This document shows, piece by piece, positions 15,973 to 23,794 of a stretch of 43,091 nt of DNA. The translations under genes were made by a program, and so were the position numbers. Source of the DNA: VBDM01 sp035702665 (GTDB lineage: Bacteria; Pseudomonadota; Gammaproteobacteria; Burkholderiales; SG8-39); contig DASSQD010000046.1 of the NCBI GenBank assembly GCA_035702665.1, positions 1 to 43,091 of the forward strand, written 5' to 3'. Under the pieces are notes generated by a model, which was given only the letters and a program-made list of their open reading frames with translations, searched no databases and was not told the DNA's origin. Every line of letters starts with the position of its first letter. Position 1 is the first letter of the stretch.

Positions 15973-17835
15973 TCAGTGGAGCACGGTCGCCATCGTCCCG
16001 GCGGTGAGCGTCTTGGAGCCGTCGTCGTAGGTGCCGCCGAAGGCGACAAAGCTCCTCGCCTTCTTGCCGGCGCCCAGATCGGCCTGCAGCGCCGTCTGGT
16101 AGGCGCCGAACTGCGTATACACCTGGACCATGCCGTTGACGCCGATCACGAAGAGGCCGTGGGCCGGATCGGGCGTCTGCACGGTCGGGGTGTCGGTCAG
16201 CGCCAGCTGCGTATCGACTCCGTCTCGGAAAATGTCGTGGAAGAAGCCGGCGCTGAGCAGGTTCACCATCATGCTGCTCGACGTGAAGCCGTCAAAGGGC
16301 GCGGGCTCGAGCGCCGGCCAGCCCACGACGAGCGTCGCCGGCGCGCCGGTGGTGTTGATCAGCGTGACGGCGTTGAAGTCGTCGGTCGCGGTCGCCTCCC
16401 CGAACGGCTGCATGAAGCCGCGCGCTTTCAGCGGTGTAGTGGCGCCGATGCCGGTGGTGTCGAGTCCGCTCGGGTTCACCTGATACGAGGCCGGATTGGC
16501 GTCGTTGCCGGGGGTCCCGGTGCCGGTAAAATCGAACAGCGCGATCGGCCGGCCGTCGATTCTCGCCAAGTTCATCACGACGACGCTGCTCGACGCGCTG
16601 CTGGCGATGCCGTTCAACTGCGTAACCAGCAAGCGCGCCAGCCCGTTCGACGCGTCGAGAGCCATACCCCCGGCGTTCAGCGTGCCGAAGACGGTGACGC
16701 GCTGGCCGACCGAGATGTCGTTCGTCGTGCACGTGATCGACGGCGCACAGAACTTGCCGCTCCCTTCCTTCATAACCTTGGTCGAGCCTCCCACCGTGAC
16801 CGTTACCGTGTCCCTGAAGATCAGCGTCCCCGGGTTGCGAACGAGCTCCGCGCCCTTCACTACGAGAGTGTTGCCGCTGCGCGACAGCACGTTGCCGGAG
16901 AGCACGTCGTCCGTGCCGAAGGCGACGCTCGATCCTGCGAGGACCTCGGTAGCGAGGAACCGCCTGTTCGGGAGATCGAAGGTCCCGATCGCCACCGTGG
17001 CGGTCAGCGCGGGCTCGGCCGCCAAGGCCGCCAGGCCCGCACCGCCGACATAGCCGACCCGGTCGATCTCGAAGGTCGTGTTCGAGTCGGTGAAGAAGGT
17101 CATGCGGCCGTGGTCTCCCTGACGCAGGAAGAAGGGCCGCAGGACGAGCGTGAAGCTGCTGTTCATGGTGTCCACGCCGGCGAGCGGGCCGCGGATGCGG
17201 TGCTGCTTGGGTGCGTCCGGATTGACGTCGGCGACGAGCACCGGGTTGACGGTCACGACCGGCGAGGCGGGAACGTTTGTCACGGTATTCGACGCGGCAA
17301 GATTGAAATCTAGATCGAACAGCGCCGGGATGCCGGGAGCGATCGGCAGCATCCTCGCATTGTCGAGCTTGACCGTCATGGACATCGTGCTGACCTGATG
17401 ACCCTGGTTGTCCACGATATTCGCGGCGGCCACCTGCAGCGGGTGGCCGTTGCCGTCGTCGACCTCCAGGTCAGCGTTCGTGTAGTCGAGCAGCATCGTC
17501 GCACTGACGTAGTTGCCCATGGGTACGGTCGCTGCAGTCACGAACTCGCTCAGATCGACGAGCTGCGCGAAATCGATCCGCGCGGTCTGTGGCAGCGTCT
17601 GAACCGTCATGCCATCGGCCCGCGTGAGAGTGAGCGACGTCACGTTGACCGTGTAGCTCAGGAAATCGCCCGCAGCGTCGGTCATGCCGATGTTGACGGT
17701 CCCCGTCGCCATGCTGCCGTCGCCATTTGACGACATCCCGCAAGACGCGAGTCCCGCTGCGAGCGCGATCGTCAGGAAAGAAGCCTTGAGAACCCGGAGA
17801 AACCTTCGAATCACGAAACCCGTTTGACTGTTCAT
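15973..17835 (-). CDS. DUF4382-type lipoprotein, copy 1
   Basis: A 620-residue lipoprotein with lipobox GLASC (Cys32). Residues of about 45-190 carry the DUF4382 signature (VNIGMTDAAGDFLSYTVNV, then YVSATMLLDYTNAD). The rest is beta-rich, with a segment like DUF5666 modules (HRIRGPLAGVDTMNSSFTLV, then GNVLSRSGNTLVVKGAEL). By eye it is strongly similar along its whole length to the next gene upstream, so the pair arose by tandem duplication. A short insert with two Cys (KFCAPSITC) is absent from copy 2. These are surface or periplasmic proteins of unknown function. GGAG is present nine bases before the ATG. Confidence 0.82.
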   Translation of the reverse strand: MNSQTGFVIRRFLRVLKASFLTIALAAGLASCGMSSNGDGSMATGTVNIGMTDAAGDFLSYTVNVTSLTLTRADGMTVQTLPQTARIDFAQLVDLSEFVTAATVPMGNYVSATMLLDYTNADLEVDDGNGHPLQVAAANIVDNQGHQVSTMSMTVKLDNARMLPIAPGIPALFDLDFNLAASNTVTNVPASPVVTVNPVLVADVNPDAPKQHRIRGPLAGVDTMNSSFTLVLRPFFLRQGDHGRMTFFTDSNTTFEIDRVGYVGGAGLAALAAEPALTATVAIGTFDLPNRRFLATEVLAGSSVAFGTDDVLSGNVLSRSGNTLVVKGAELVRNPGTLIFRDTVTVTVGGSTKVMKEGSGKFCAPSITCTTNDISVGQRVTVFGTLNAGGMALDASNGLARLLVTQLNGIASSASSSVVVMNLARIDGRPIALFDFTGTGTPGNDANPASYQVNPSGLDTTGIGATTPLKARGFMQPFGEATATDDFNAVTLINTTGAPATLVVGWPALEPAPFDGFTSSSMMVNLLSAGFFHDIFRDGVDTQLALTDTPTVQTPDPAHGLFVIGVNGMVQVYTQFGAYQTALQADLGAGKKARSFVAFGGTYDDGSKTLTAGTMATVLH

Positions 17836-17959
17836 GTTCGTCGCTCCATAGCAAAGAGGCGCTTCACGGAAGACTTCATTCGCCGAAACATTTCGAAACA
17901 GATTTCTTTTTCTTCTCGACGGAAACTCGAGGACAGAACGCGCGGCACTAACGGCGGTT

Positions 17960-18026
17960 GACGCGGGCGACGTTCGTTGGTTCCCGGCAGGATCTCGCGT
18001 ATGGACTTCGTCAGACGCGGGCGACG
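17960..18026. repeat. 13-bp direct repeat between the DUF4382 genes
   Basis: GACGCGGGCGACG occurs at 17960-17972 and 18014-18026, 54 bases apart, in the 219-base gap between the two lipoprotein genes. Otherwise this gap shows a T-rich stretch near 17905 and no gene. The repeat could bind a regulator of copy 1 or be chance in GC-rich DNA. Confidence 0.4.
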
Positions 18027-18054
18027 CTAGCCGCGCGCCGACGTCGAGGAAACG

Positions 18055-19866
18055 CTACTGCAGAGCGGCCGCCATCGTTCCGGCGGTGAGCGTCTTGGTG
18101 GCGTCGACGTACGAACCGGTTCCGCCTGCGGCGAAGAAGCTGCGCGCCTTGCGCCCGGAAACCAGGCCGGCCTGCAGCGCCTGCTGGTATGCCGAGAACT
18201 GCGTGAACACCTGCGCCGTGCCGTTCACGCCGATCACGATCACGAACAGGCCCGCACCCTGGGACATCACGAGCGGCGCATCGGTCGTCAGCAGGCGCGT
18301 GTCGACGCCGTCGCGGATCACATCGTGCAGCGCGCCCGCGTTCGCCAGGTTCAGCGTCAGGCCGCCCGCGGAGAAGGCGAAGGGCGCGGGCTCGAGCAGC
18401 GGCCAGCCGACCACGAGCGTTGCAGGCGAGCGGGTAACGTCGATCAGCGTCGTCGCGTTGAAGTCGCCGGCGGCGCCGGCCGTACCCAGCGGAGCCGGAA
18501 ATCCGCGTACCTTGAGCGGCGTGCCGTTCGCGATGCCCGCGAGGGACAGTGCGCCGGTCGCCACCACATACGCGGCGGGGTCGGCGTCGTTGCCCGGGGT
18601 TCCGGTGCCAGCGAAATTGAACAGGCCGACCGGACGGCCGTCTATCCTGGCGAGCGCCATGCCGACCGTCGCGCCCGCTACGCTGCTCGCGGTCCCGTTC
18701 AACTGCGTCACCAGCAGGCGCACGAGGTCCGCCGAAGTCATCGACGTCGCCGGCGTGTCGAGAGTTCCGAGCGCGGTGATGCGCTGGCCGACCGAGATAT
18801 CCCCGGTGGCGAACGCGCCGGCCGTCGTCTCCTTCAGAACCTTGGTCCCCGGCCCCACGGTCACCGATACCGTGTCGCGGAAGATGAGCGTCCCGCCGCT
18901 GCGCACCAGCTCGGCGCCCTTCACGGTGAGCACGTTGCCGCTGCGCGCGAGCACGTTGCCGGTGAGGACGTCGTCGGTGCCGAGCGCGACGCTCGTCCCC
19001 GCGAGCACCTCGGTCGCAAGAAACTGCCGCGTGCCGGGCACGAGGGTCCCGATCGCCACCGCGGCGGTCAGGCGCGGCAGCTGGGCCAGGGCCTGGAGGC
19101 CGGCGGTTCCCACGCTCTGCACCTGGTTGATCTCGAATACCGTGTTCACGTCGGTGCGGAACATCAGCCGCCCGTGATCGCCCTGCGCGAGGTTGAACGG
19201 GCGCAGGACGAGCGTGAACGCTCCTGAGGTGCCGCCGGCTCCGGCGACGCTGTCGAGCGGGCCGCGAATACGGTGCGGCTTCGGAGAAGCGGGATCGACG
19301 TCGGCTATGAGCAGCGGAGCAACCGTCACTACCGGGTTCGCCGGCACGCTCAAGTCCACGGTGTTCGAGGCCGCTAGATTGAAATCGAGATCGAGCAGCT
19401 CGAGCCCGATGGGCGAGATCGACAGCGGCCTCGCGCCGTCGAGCTGCACCTTGACCGACAGCGCCGTGACCGGACTCCCCTGGGTGTCGTGGATGTTGGC
19501 GAGCAGGACCGGCACCGGCACGCCGGTCCCGTCGTCGACGCGGATGTCCGCGCCGGAATAGTCGAGGCCGAGCGTCGCGCTGACGTACCTGCCCGCGGGG
19601 ATCGTGGCGCCCGCGACGAACTCGCTCACGTCGGCCAGCTGGGCGAGGTCGACGCGGGTTCTCTGCGGCAACGTCTCGACCGCGGTCCCGTCGTCCTTGG
19701 TCAAGGACAGCGACGTCACGTCCACGGCGTAGCTGAGAAAATCGCCGGCGGCATCGGTGAGGGCGACGTCGACGGCGCCCATGTCGTCGTTCGACCCTTT
19801 GCAGGTGCAGAGGCCCAGGGCCACGGCGAGCACAAGGGCGGTCGAAAGCGGGCGTCGGTGTCTCAT
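18055..19866 (-). CDS. DUF4382-type lipoprotein, copy 2
   Basis: A 603-residue exported protein with the same architecture as copy 1: VDVALTDAAGDFLSYAVDV, YVSATLGLDYSGAD, HRIRGPLDSVAGAGG, GNVLARSGNVLTVKGAEL and a C-terminal VIGVNGTAQVFTQFSAYQ. The signal peptide is short and the lipidation site is unclear: Cys20 or Cys22 in LGLCTCKG, neither a perfect lipobox. No Shine-Dalgarno is visible. TACAAT lies 11 bases before the ATG, suggesting a very short leader. It begins 35 bases after the decarboxylase-like gene on the same strand, so read-through from that operon is possible. Function unknown. Confidence 0.82.
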   Translation of the reverse strand: MRHRRPLSTALVLAVALGLCTCKGSNDDMGAVDVALTDAAGDFLSYAVDVTSLSLTKDDGTAVETLPQRTRVDLAQLADVSEFVAGATIPAGRYVSATLGLDYSGADIRVDDGTGVPVPVLLANIHDTQGSPVTALSVKVQLDGARPLSISPIGLELLDLDFNLAASNTVDLSVPANPVVTVAPLLIADVDPASPKPHRIRGPLDSVAGAGGTSGAFTLVLRPFNLAQGDHGRLMFRTDVNTVFEINQVQSVGTAGLQALAQLPRLTAAVAIGTLVPGTRQFLATEVLAGTSVALGTDDVLTGNVLARSGNVLTVKGAELVRSGGTLIFRDTVSVTVGPGTKVLKETTAGAFATGDISVGQRITALGTLDTPATSMTSADLVRLLVTQLNGTASSVAGATVGMALARIDGRPVGLFNFAGTGTPGNDADPAAYVVATGALSLAGIANGTPLKVRGFPAPLGTAGAAGDFNATTLIDVTRSPATLVVGWPLLEPAPFAFSAGGLTLNLANAGALHDVIRDGVDTRLLTTDAPLVMSQGAGLFVIVIGVNGTAQVFTQFSAYQQALQAGLVSGRKARSFFAAGGTGSYVDATKTLTAGTMAAALQ

Positions 19867-19901
19867 CGTGTGCGGCTATTGTAGTACCGCCGCGCGGACG
19901 G

Positions 19902-20894
19902 TCATACGCGGAACGACTTCAGGGTCTCCGGCGCGAACAGCTCGTCGACCGCCAGCCTGCGCTTGGACAACCCCTGCTCGTGGTGGTAGCGCAGAAAGGT
20001 CTCCAGCACGTGGCGGTTGGGCTCGACGCCGTAGGGCCACCAGTCCTCGCCGAACAGGGAGCGCGCCTCCTCGACGTGGGCCGATTGCCAGGGCAGCATC
20101 GTGGTGAGCGCCATGCTGGTCCCCAGGTTATCGTAGGTCTTGCGCTGTGCCTGCGCGAAGGCCTTGGCGAGCGACTGGGCGATCCAGCGGGACTTCTCGT
20201 AGAGCTCGCGGCGGATCACGACCGTATGCATGATCGGAAATATCTTCGTCTTGCGGTAGTACGCCTTCTCGACCTCGACGAAGTCCTCGAACAGCCGCTT
20301 TACCTTGCCGGGCTCGGCATGAAAGGTCGAGGGCGTGCGGGCGGTGTGCATGGCGTCGAGGTCGCCGTCGGCGATCATGCGCGCGAGCGTTTGCCGCGGG
20401 CCGATCGGCTTCACGTCGAATTCCGGGGGCAGGTCGAGCGCGAGCTTTTCGTCGCGCCCCGGCTCCTCCTCGCCGCCCGTGCGGTAGGCGCAGGACGCCG
20501 GATCGACGCCGTATTCGTCGTGGAGCATGCCGCGGATCCACACCGGCGCAGTCATCTGGTACTCGGGCACGCCTATGGTCCGGCCGGCGAGGTCTTTCGG
20601 CTCGCGGATGCCGCTTTTCGCCGACACGAAGATGCAGGAGTGCCGGAAGAAGCGTGACGGGAACACCGGGATGGCGATGAACGGCCGTTCCTCGCGCGCC
20701 AGGGACACGCAGTACGAGGACAAGGACATCTCCGCGATGTCGAACTCGCGGTTGCGCAGCATGCGGAAGAAAGTCTCCTCGACTAAGAGATTGTTGTAGA
20801 CGAGGTCGATGCCCTCGGGACGCACGCTGCCGTCGGCGAGCGCGCGCGTGCGGTCGTAGTCCCAGCACGCGAGGGACAGCTGGAGCCGGGACAA
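19902..20894 (-). CDS. 4,5-dihydroxyphthalate decarboxylase-like / NMT1-type protein
   Basis: A 330-residue protein, TTG start, of the family shared by 4,5-dihydroxyphthalate decarboxylases and NMT1-like periplasmic binding folds. Landmarks are the N-terminal LACWDYDRT, then FDIAEMSLSSY, FRHSCIFV, DLAGRTIGVPEYQMTAPVW and the C-terminal DDWWPYG-like segment (EDWWPYGVEPN). It has no signal peptide, which favours an enzyme over a transport protein. I chose TTG at 20894 because AGGGA lies seven bases upstream and the family starts right before LQLSLACWDYD; no ATG or GTG fits. It follows the Rieske gene by eight bases, an order expected if it acts on the diol product. Confidence 0.82.
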   Translation of the reverse strand: MSRLQLSLACWDYDRTRALADGSVRPEGIDLVYNNLLVEETFFRMLRNREFDIAEMSLSSYCVSLAREERPFIAIPVFPSRFFRHSCIFVSAKSGIREPKDLAGRTIGVPEYQMTAPVWIRGMLHDEYGVDPASCAYRTGGEEEPGRDEKLALDLPPEFDVKPIGPRQTLARMIADGDLDAMHTARTPSTFHAEPGKVKRLFEDFVEVEKAYYRKTKIFPIMHTVVIRRELYEKSRWIAQSLAKAFAQAQRKTYDNLGTSMALTTMLPWQSAHVEEARSLFGEDWWPYGVEPNRHVLETFLRYHHEQGLSKRRLAVDELFAPETLKSFRV

Positions 20895-20902
20895 GCTTTT
20901 CC

Positions 20903-22177
20903 CTACACCGACACCGGATCGGTGTCTAGCGCGGGGAAGAGGCCGTGCCTCGCGCCTTCCTTGTAGTGCTGCCCGGCAGGCAGCTCGATCGCACAGCTGC
21001 GCACGCGCTGCTGCGCCGGATCGAGCGCCGGGATCGGCTTGCCCTCGCGGTTCGCCTTGGCCGCGCGCAACAGGCGCGAGCGCGTCGCGACGATGCCCTT
21101 GTCGGTGAGGCACAGGTGCTCGCGCGTGCGGTCCTGGATCGGGCCCATCGATTCCTGCAGCGAGGCGTCCTGCATGGCGATGCCCTCGACACCGCTGTAC
21201 CTGCGCCCTTCCTTCTGCATGCCGCGGTCGATGAGATAGTCGTTCCTGCGGTTCGCGAGCGGGATGAAGGTGCCGGGCACGTACTTCACGTGGATGCCAG
21301 CGCCGCCCTCCATCGCCTTGCGCTCGGCGTCGGTGAGCGCGCGGTTGGGATGGTAATTGATGCTCCAGGCCCAGCAGTTCTGGTCGTCGATCGGAACCCA
21401 CACGTGCGCGCCCAGGGGGTGCCCCGCGCGCGGAGGAATGATGGTGTGCCAGGGCATGATCCAAGGCGTGATGCGCCAGTAGTATCGGCCGCCTTCCGCG
21501 TTGCGCCTCGCCCCGATCAGCAAGCCGCCCTCGAAGTCGACCACTTCGAAGGACGGCATGCGGTCCTCGAGGTTGTACCGGTTGGCCTTGCTGCCCTTGA
21601 ACAGCGGATCGGTGTTGAGCTCGCCCGAGTGCAGGAAGGAGACGTGGCTCGAGTCGATGCCGCCTTCGATCGCCTGAAGGTAGTTGGACTCCTGGATGCG
21701 CTTGGAGATGAAGCGCCGCTCGGGCGCGACCAGAGTCCACTCGAGCGCCGGCGGCGCGGGCTTCTTCCCCGGCGGCCCCATGTAGATCCAGATCACGTCG
21801 CCGTGCTCGATCGCGGGATAGGACTTGAGCTTGATGCCCGCCGCCATGCTCGGCTCGGAGGGAAGATCGACGCACTGGCCGGTCACGTCGAATTTCCATC
21901 CGTGGTAGGGGCAACGCAGGCCGCACTCCTCGTTCCTGCCGAACCACAGCGATACGCCGCGGTGGGCGCAGAACTCGTCGATGATGCCGATGCGCCCTTC
22001 GGCGTCGCGGAACGCGACGAGCTTCTCGCCCAGAAGCTGCACGCGCACCGGCGGGCAATCGCGCTCGGCGATCTCCCACGCGTGCAGCGCGGGAATCCAG
22101 TAGCGCCGGAAAAGGTCGCCCATCAGGGTGCCGCGATCGGTCCGAGTGAGCTGGTCGTTCTGTTCCTGGGTCAGCAT
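20903..22177 (-). CDS. Rieske non-heme iron oxygenase, phthalate 4,5-dioxygenase-like
   Basis: A 424-residue oxygenase subunit. The Rieske [2Fe-2S] site is C70-A-H72 and C89-P-Y-H92. The catalytic iron site is His178 and His183 in EGGIDSSHVSFLHS, with a later Asp expected as third ligand. N-terminal LMGDLFRRYWIPAL and the DRTREHLCLTD region fit the phthalate 4,5-dioxygenase/homologous demethylase group, which hydroxylates or O-demethylates aromatic acids in the cytoplasm. These enzymes need a reductase, and none is in the window. The ATG is preceded by AGGGGA that overlaps the Bug stop. Middle gene of a likely three-gene operon. Confidence 0.9.
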   Translation of the reverse strand: MLTQEQNDQLTRTDRGTLMGDLFRRYWIPALHAWEIAERDCPPVRVQLLGEKLVAFRDAEGRIGIIDEFCAHRGVSLWFGRNEECGLRCPYHGWKFDVTGQCVDLPSEPSMAAGIKLKSYPAIEHGDVIWIYMGPPGKKPAPPALEWTLVAPERRFISKRIQESNYLQAIEGGIDSSHVSFLHSGELNTDPLFKGSKANRYNLEDRMPSFEVVDFEGGLLIGARRNAEGGRYYWRITPWIMPWHTIIPPRAGHPLGAHVWVPIDDQNCWAWSINYHPNRALTDAERKAMEGGAGIHVKYVPGTFIPLANRRNDYLIDRGMQKEGRRYSGVEGIAMQDASLQESMGPIQDRTREHLCLTDKGIVATRSRLLRAAKANREGKPIPALDPAQQRVRSCAIELPAGQHYKEGARHGLFPALDTDPVSV

Positions 22178-22186
22178 GACGATCCC

Positions 22187-23155
22187 CTAGTCCGCCCGGG
22201 CGCCGGAGGCGCGCACGATGGGCTCCCAGCGCTTGATCTCGGAGGCGACGAATGCCGTGAACTGCTGCGGGTCGAGGTCGCCGGGCTCGATGCCCTCGGG
22301 GCGCAGCCGCTCGCGCACGTCGGGAAGATGCAGGCTGCGTCGCACCTCGGCGTTCAGGCGGTCGACGATCTCAGTCGGCATTCCCGCCGGGCCGGAAAGC
22401 GAGAACCAGATCGAAGCCGTGAGCTCGGGATATCCCAGCTCGGCGAAGGTCGGCACGTCGGGAAACTCGGGAACGCGCTTCAGCGAGCTGACCGCGAGAG
22501 CGCGCGCTTTGCCCGCCTTGATCTGCGTGGCCGCGGTGGTCAGCGTGGTCGAGGTGACCGTCACGTGGCCGGCGATCAGGTCGGACACGGCGAGGCTCGC
22601 GCCCCGGTAGGGCACGTGCGTCATCTGGATTCCGGTGACCTGCTTGAGCTGCTCGGCGATCAGGTGCCCCTGCGTGCCGTTGCCCGGCGACCCGTAGGCG
22701 AGCTTGCCGCTTTCCGCCTTGGCGTAGGCGATGAACTCCTTCAGGTCCTTCGCGGGCAGCTCGGGATAGATCACGAGCACACCGGGCGGGCCACCGAACA
22801 GCGCGATGTGGGTGAAGTCGCGCAGGGGGTCGAAGGGAAAGCTCTTCGACATCGCCGGCGCGATGCAGTGCGAAGCGACGCCGGACACGACCAGCGTATA
22901 GCCGTCCGGCGCCGCCTTGGCGACGAGCTCCGAGCCGACCACGCCGCCCGCGCCGCCGCGGTTCTCGACGACAAAGGTCTCCTTGAAGGTCTCTCCGAGC
23001 TTCAGCGCGACGAGGCGGCCCAGCGTGTCGGCCGTGCCCCCGGGCGCGAAGGGCACGACGAGCCGCACCGGCTTCGAAGGCCAGCTCTGCGCGAGCGCCG
23101 CGCCCCAGGGGAGCGTCAGCGCGAGGAGCAGGATGATCGTCTTGCGAAAACGCAT
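22187..23155 (-). CDS. Bug/TctC-family periplasmic solute-binding protein
   Basis: A 322-residue exported protein with a signal peptide ending ALAQS and SWPSKPVRLVVPFAPGGTADT, FVVENRGGAGG, APDGYTLVVSG, MTHVPYRGA and a C-terminal SIWFSLSGPAGMP. It is the first gene of the unit with the Rieske oxygenase (nine bases apart), so an aromatic carboxylate is the most likely ligand by context. No Shine-Dalgarno is visible. A minus-strand TAGAAT (23170-23165) ends nine bases before the ATG, consistent with a leaderless transcript. Confidence 0.93.
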   Translation of the reverse strand: MRFRKTIILLLALTLPWGAALAQSWPSKPVRLVVPFAPGGTADTLGRLVALKLGETFKETFVVENRGGAGGVVGSELVAKAAPDGYTLVVSGVASHCIAPAMSKSFPFDPLRDFTHIALFGGPPGVLVIYPELPAKDLKEFIAYAKAESGKLAYGSPGNGTQGHLIAEQLKQVTGIQMTHVPYRGASLAVSDLIAGHVTVTSTTLTTAATQIKAGKARALAVSSLKRVPEFPDVPTFAELGYPELTASIWFSLSGPAGMPTEIVDRLNAEVRRSLHLPDVRERLRPEGIEPGDLDPQQFTAFVASEIKRWEPIVRASGARAD

Positions 23156-23164
23156 GGGGCGACT

Positions 23165-23191
23165 ATTCTAACCGAGGGGGCGCGCTACAAT
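23165..23191. promoter_or_regulatory. divergent -10 candidates between Bug and coxG-like genes
   Basis: On the minus strand TAGAAT (23170-23165) precedes the Bug ATG by nine bases. On the plus strand TACAAT (23186-23191) precedes the coxG-like ATG by 33 bases. Neither has an obvious -35 hexamer. Confidence 0.4.
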
Positions 23192-23224
23192 GAACTGGTG
23201 CGTGCTGCATAGAGGAACGAACCC

Positions 23225-23794
23225 ATGGAAATGACCGGCGAACAGCTCATCCCCGTTCCGCAGGAAAAGGTCTGGCAGGGACTGAACGATCCCGAAGTGC
23301 TCAAGGCCTGCATCGCCGGCTGCGAGTCGATCGAGAAGGTGTCCGACAACGAGTACAAGGTCGCGATCGTCGCGGCGGTCGGGCCGGTCAGGGCGAAATT
23401 CGCAGGCAAGCTGCTGCTCTCCGACCTCAATCCGCCGAATTCCTACTCCCTCTCCTTCGAGGGATCGGGCGGCGCGGCGGGCTTCGGCAAGGGCGGGGCG
23501 CAGGTCTCGCTGAAGACCGAAGGCTCGTCGACGCGTCTGTCCTACTCCGCCAAGGCGAGCGTCGGCGGCAAGCTCGCCCAGGTGGGTTCGCGGCTGATCG
23601 ACGGCGTGGCGAAGAAGATGGCCGACGATTTCTTCGCGGCGTTCAACGAGAAGCTCGCCGGAGCGGCCTCACCGAAAGGCGACGACATCACCGTGCCGGT
23701 CGGCGCGAAGCGAAGAATCCATCCCGCCTGGTGGGTGGCGGGCGTGGTGCTGCTCGCGCTGCTCGTCTACCTCGCGTTCCAGCCCGCGCACTAG
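23225..23794 (+). CDS. CoxG-like SRPBCC protein with C-terminal membrane anchor
   Basis: A 189-residue protein. Residues 1-150 are a CO dehydrogenase subunit G (CoxG)-type SRPBCC domain: MTGEQLIPVPQEKVWQGLND, LKACIAGCESIEK, VGPVRAKFAGK and KMADDFFAAFNEKL. Residues of about 166-186 form one transmembrane helix (AWWVAGVVLLALLVYLAF). CoxG proteins dock CO dehydrogenase at the membrane, and a quinone-delivery role has been shown for one. No coxSLM genes are here, so the partner may be another molybdenum hydroxylase. AGAGGAACG precedes the ATG. The stop TAG overlaps the stop of the convergent reductase gene within a CTAG tetranucleotide. Confidence 0.88.
   Translation: MEMTGEQLIPVPQEKVWQGLNDPEVLKACIAGCESIEKVSDNEYKVAIVAAVGPVRAKFAGKLLLSDLNPPNSYSLSFEGSGGAAGFGKGGAQVSLKTEGSSTRLSYSAKASVGGKLAQVGSRLIDGVAKKMADDFFAAFNEKLAGAASPKGDDITVPVGAKRRIHPAWWVAGVVLLALLVYLAFQPAH

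Noticed and set aside
17957..17984. ECF-like promoter (GGAACC-N16-GTCAA) before DUF4382 copy 1
   Set aside because: The motif is short and partial, about 120 bases from the start, and the region also has direct repeats. Not strong enough to annotate.
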